Assembly: GCA_002723635.1 (NCBI GenBank)
Contig: PBMM01000045.1
Span: forward strand, 10,376 to 17,249
DNA length: 6,874 nt
Direction: 5' to 3'
Origin: Methanobacteriota archaeon
Lineage (GTDB): Archaea; Thermoplasmatota; Poseidoniia; Poseidoniales; Poseidoniaceae
The number at the start of each line of letters is the position of its first letter. The first letter of the stretch is position 1. Below the pieces are notes generated by a model. The model made no database searches and was not told the origin of the DNA. It saw only the letters and a program-made list of their open reading frames with translations. A program made the position numbers and the translations under genes. This document shows, piece by piece, positions 6,057 to 6,874 of this stretch.

Positions 6057-6874
6057 ATGGACCCGGTGTTGGCTGCTCTTCTTGCCACATCCTTCGGTTT
6101 CGGCGGCGCCGGTGCCGCCGCATGGCGACGCGTTACGCAGCGCTGGAAAACGCTCGACGATCAGCGCTTGGTCAACGAACAGGCCGCCGCAGCGCACGTG
6201 GTCCAGCAACGCGAGGCCGTCGATTCCCTCGCGCGACGCTTGACGTCCATGGAGAGCCTGCTTGAGGACGCAAGGAGCGTGCTTCCTGACCTTGATGGGG
6301 CCATCATGGCCCACCGTTTGCTGGCCGCAGAGACCGTCGACGCGCCAGCCTTGTGGCGCACCTTGGATCGCCTCGTGATGGGCCTCCCCTCCGATGCAGA
6401 AGCCATGGAGTCAGCCATTGATCCCATGAAGCGCTCCACCCTTCAACGCCTCTTTGCACGAGCCGCATCCGACGGTTTGCCCGTGGAAGGCCAATTGTCG
6501 TCAACGAGCCTGACGCAATTGGCAGAAGCGGCCCTCCTCATGGGTCATGATGCTACAGCGGAACATCTGATGCAAAGCGCACTTCTCGACCGTCCTGGTG
6601 ATGCGACCCTGCACGCCATCGCCGAACGCATTGCAGCACGCCGAGGTGACGGTGCGGCACGCTTGGCGCACCTTGAAGCTCAACTTTCCGAACGTCCCGA
6701 CGACACAGACCTTCTCCGTCGACAAGCCCACTTGTTGGCCTCTGCTGGACAAGCGGATGCTGAGCGTCCGGTTCGGCGCCTCGAAGCCCTTGGTGAAGTG
6801 ACGGCAGCCGACCGTAGCCTGTTGTCAGGCCTGCGAGCAAGAGCTGGCGCTCCCGATGAGGCCTTGGCCGAAAT
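6057..6874 (+). CDS. Membrane-anchored TPR-like repeat protein, 3' end cut by window edge
   Basis: The + strand frame is open from 5982 to the right edge with no stop. From ATG 6057 it gives 272 residues. An in-frame GTG at 6015 (14 more residues) is the main alternative, and a TTG at 5982 a weaker one. The N-terminus has an Ala/Gly-rich hydrophobic segment (residues 4-23, VLAALLATSFGFGGAGAAAW) followed by Arg-Arg, which looks like a signal anchor with the rest of the protein in the cytoplasm. Residues about 28-92 are charged and heptad-like, suggesting a coiled coil. From about 152 there are TPR-like helical pairs: LAEAALLMGHDATAEHLMQS with a following LLDRPGD, then AERIAARRGDGAARLAHLEA with LSERPDD, then a third, RQAHLLASAGQADAE. 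The Asp/Pro turn spacing of about 34 residues is typical of TPRs. TPR proteins hold complexes together; no partner can be named, although the divergent repeat protein is a reasonable candidate. Confidence 0.8.
   Translation, partial: MDPVLAALLATSFGFGGAGAAAWRRVTQRWKTLDDQRLVNEQAAAAHVVQQREAVDSLARRLTSMESLLEDARSVLPDLDGAIMAHRLLAAETVDAPALWRTLDRLVMGLPSDAEAMESAIDPMKRSTLQRLFARAASDGLPVEGQLSSTSLTQLAEAALLMGHDATAEHLMQSALLDRPGDATLHAIAERIAARRGDGAARLAHLEAQLSERPDDTDLLRRQAHLLASAGQADAERPVRRLEALGEVTAADRSLLSGLRARAGAPDEALAE

Overview
The window looks like part of an archaeal chromosome. The best evidence is a complete, canonical archaeal-type DnaG primase (2015-3253, + strand), with a TOPRIM domain flanked by the archaeal N- and C-terminal domains. 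The DNA is GC-rich and densely coded. Starts are a mix of ATG and GTG, and several genes have clear GGAGG/GAGGTGA-type ribosome binding sites. The overall style suggests a mesophilic, possibly marine, member of the Thermoplasmatota (Marine Group II / Poseidoniales-like), but that placement is an inference from style and not from a search.

Layout. (1) Positions 1-1829 hold a tightly packed minus-strand gene cluster. Read in its own direction it runs: a TerB-like helical protein (1829-1338), an unidentified helical protein (1341-694) whose GTG start overlaps the previous stop, a 69-residue helical protein (684-475), and a MobA-like nucleotidyltransferase (from 470, running off the left edge). 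(2) Positions 1830-2014 are a divergent control region with an imperfect inverted repeat, a possible 33-codon leader ORF and two short hairpins. (3) dnaG at 2015-3253 (+). (4) Six bases past the dnaG stop, tail to tail, ends a very large minus-strand gene (5899-3260). It encodes a predicted all-helical protein built from degenerate repeats of roughly 95-100 residues, followed by a Pro/Glu-rich linker and a separate helical C-terminal domain. (5) Positions 5900-6056 are a second divergent control region. (6) From about 6057 (or 6015) to the right edge, an open + strand frame encodes a protein with an N-terminal hydrophobic segment, a coiled-coil-like stretch and TPR-like repeats. It is cut off by the window.

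How the genes may fit together. Only DnaG and the MobA-like protein can be tied to known biochemistry: archaeal DnaG to primer synthesis and to the RNA exosome, MobA-like enzymes to nucleotide transfer, classically in molybdenum cofactor maturation. The TerB-like gene and the two genes after it look translationally linked to the MobA-like gene. The large repeat protein and the TPR protein are divergently transcribed from one short region and both look like scaffolds, but no function can be read from the sequence. No RNA genes, mobile elements or CRISPR arrays were seen.
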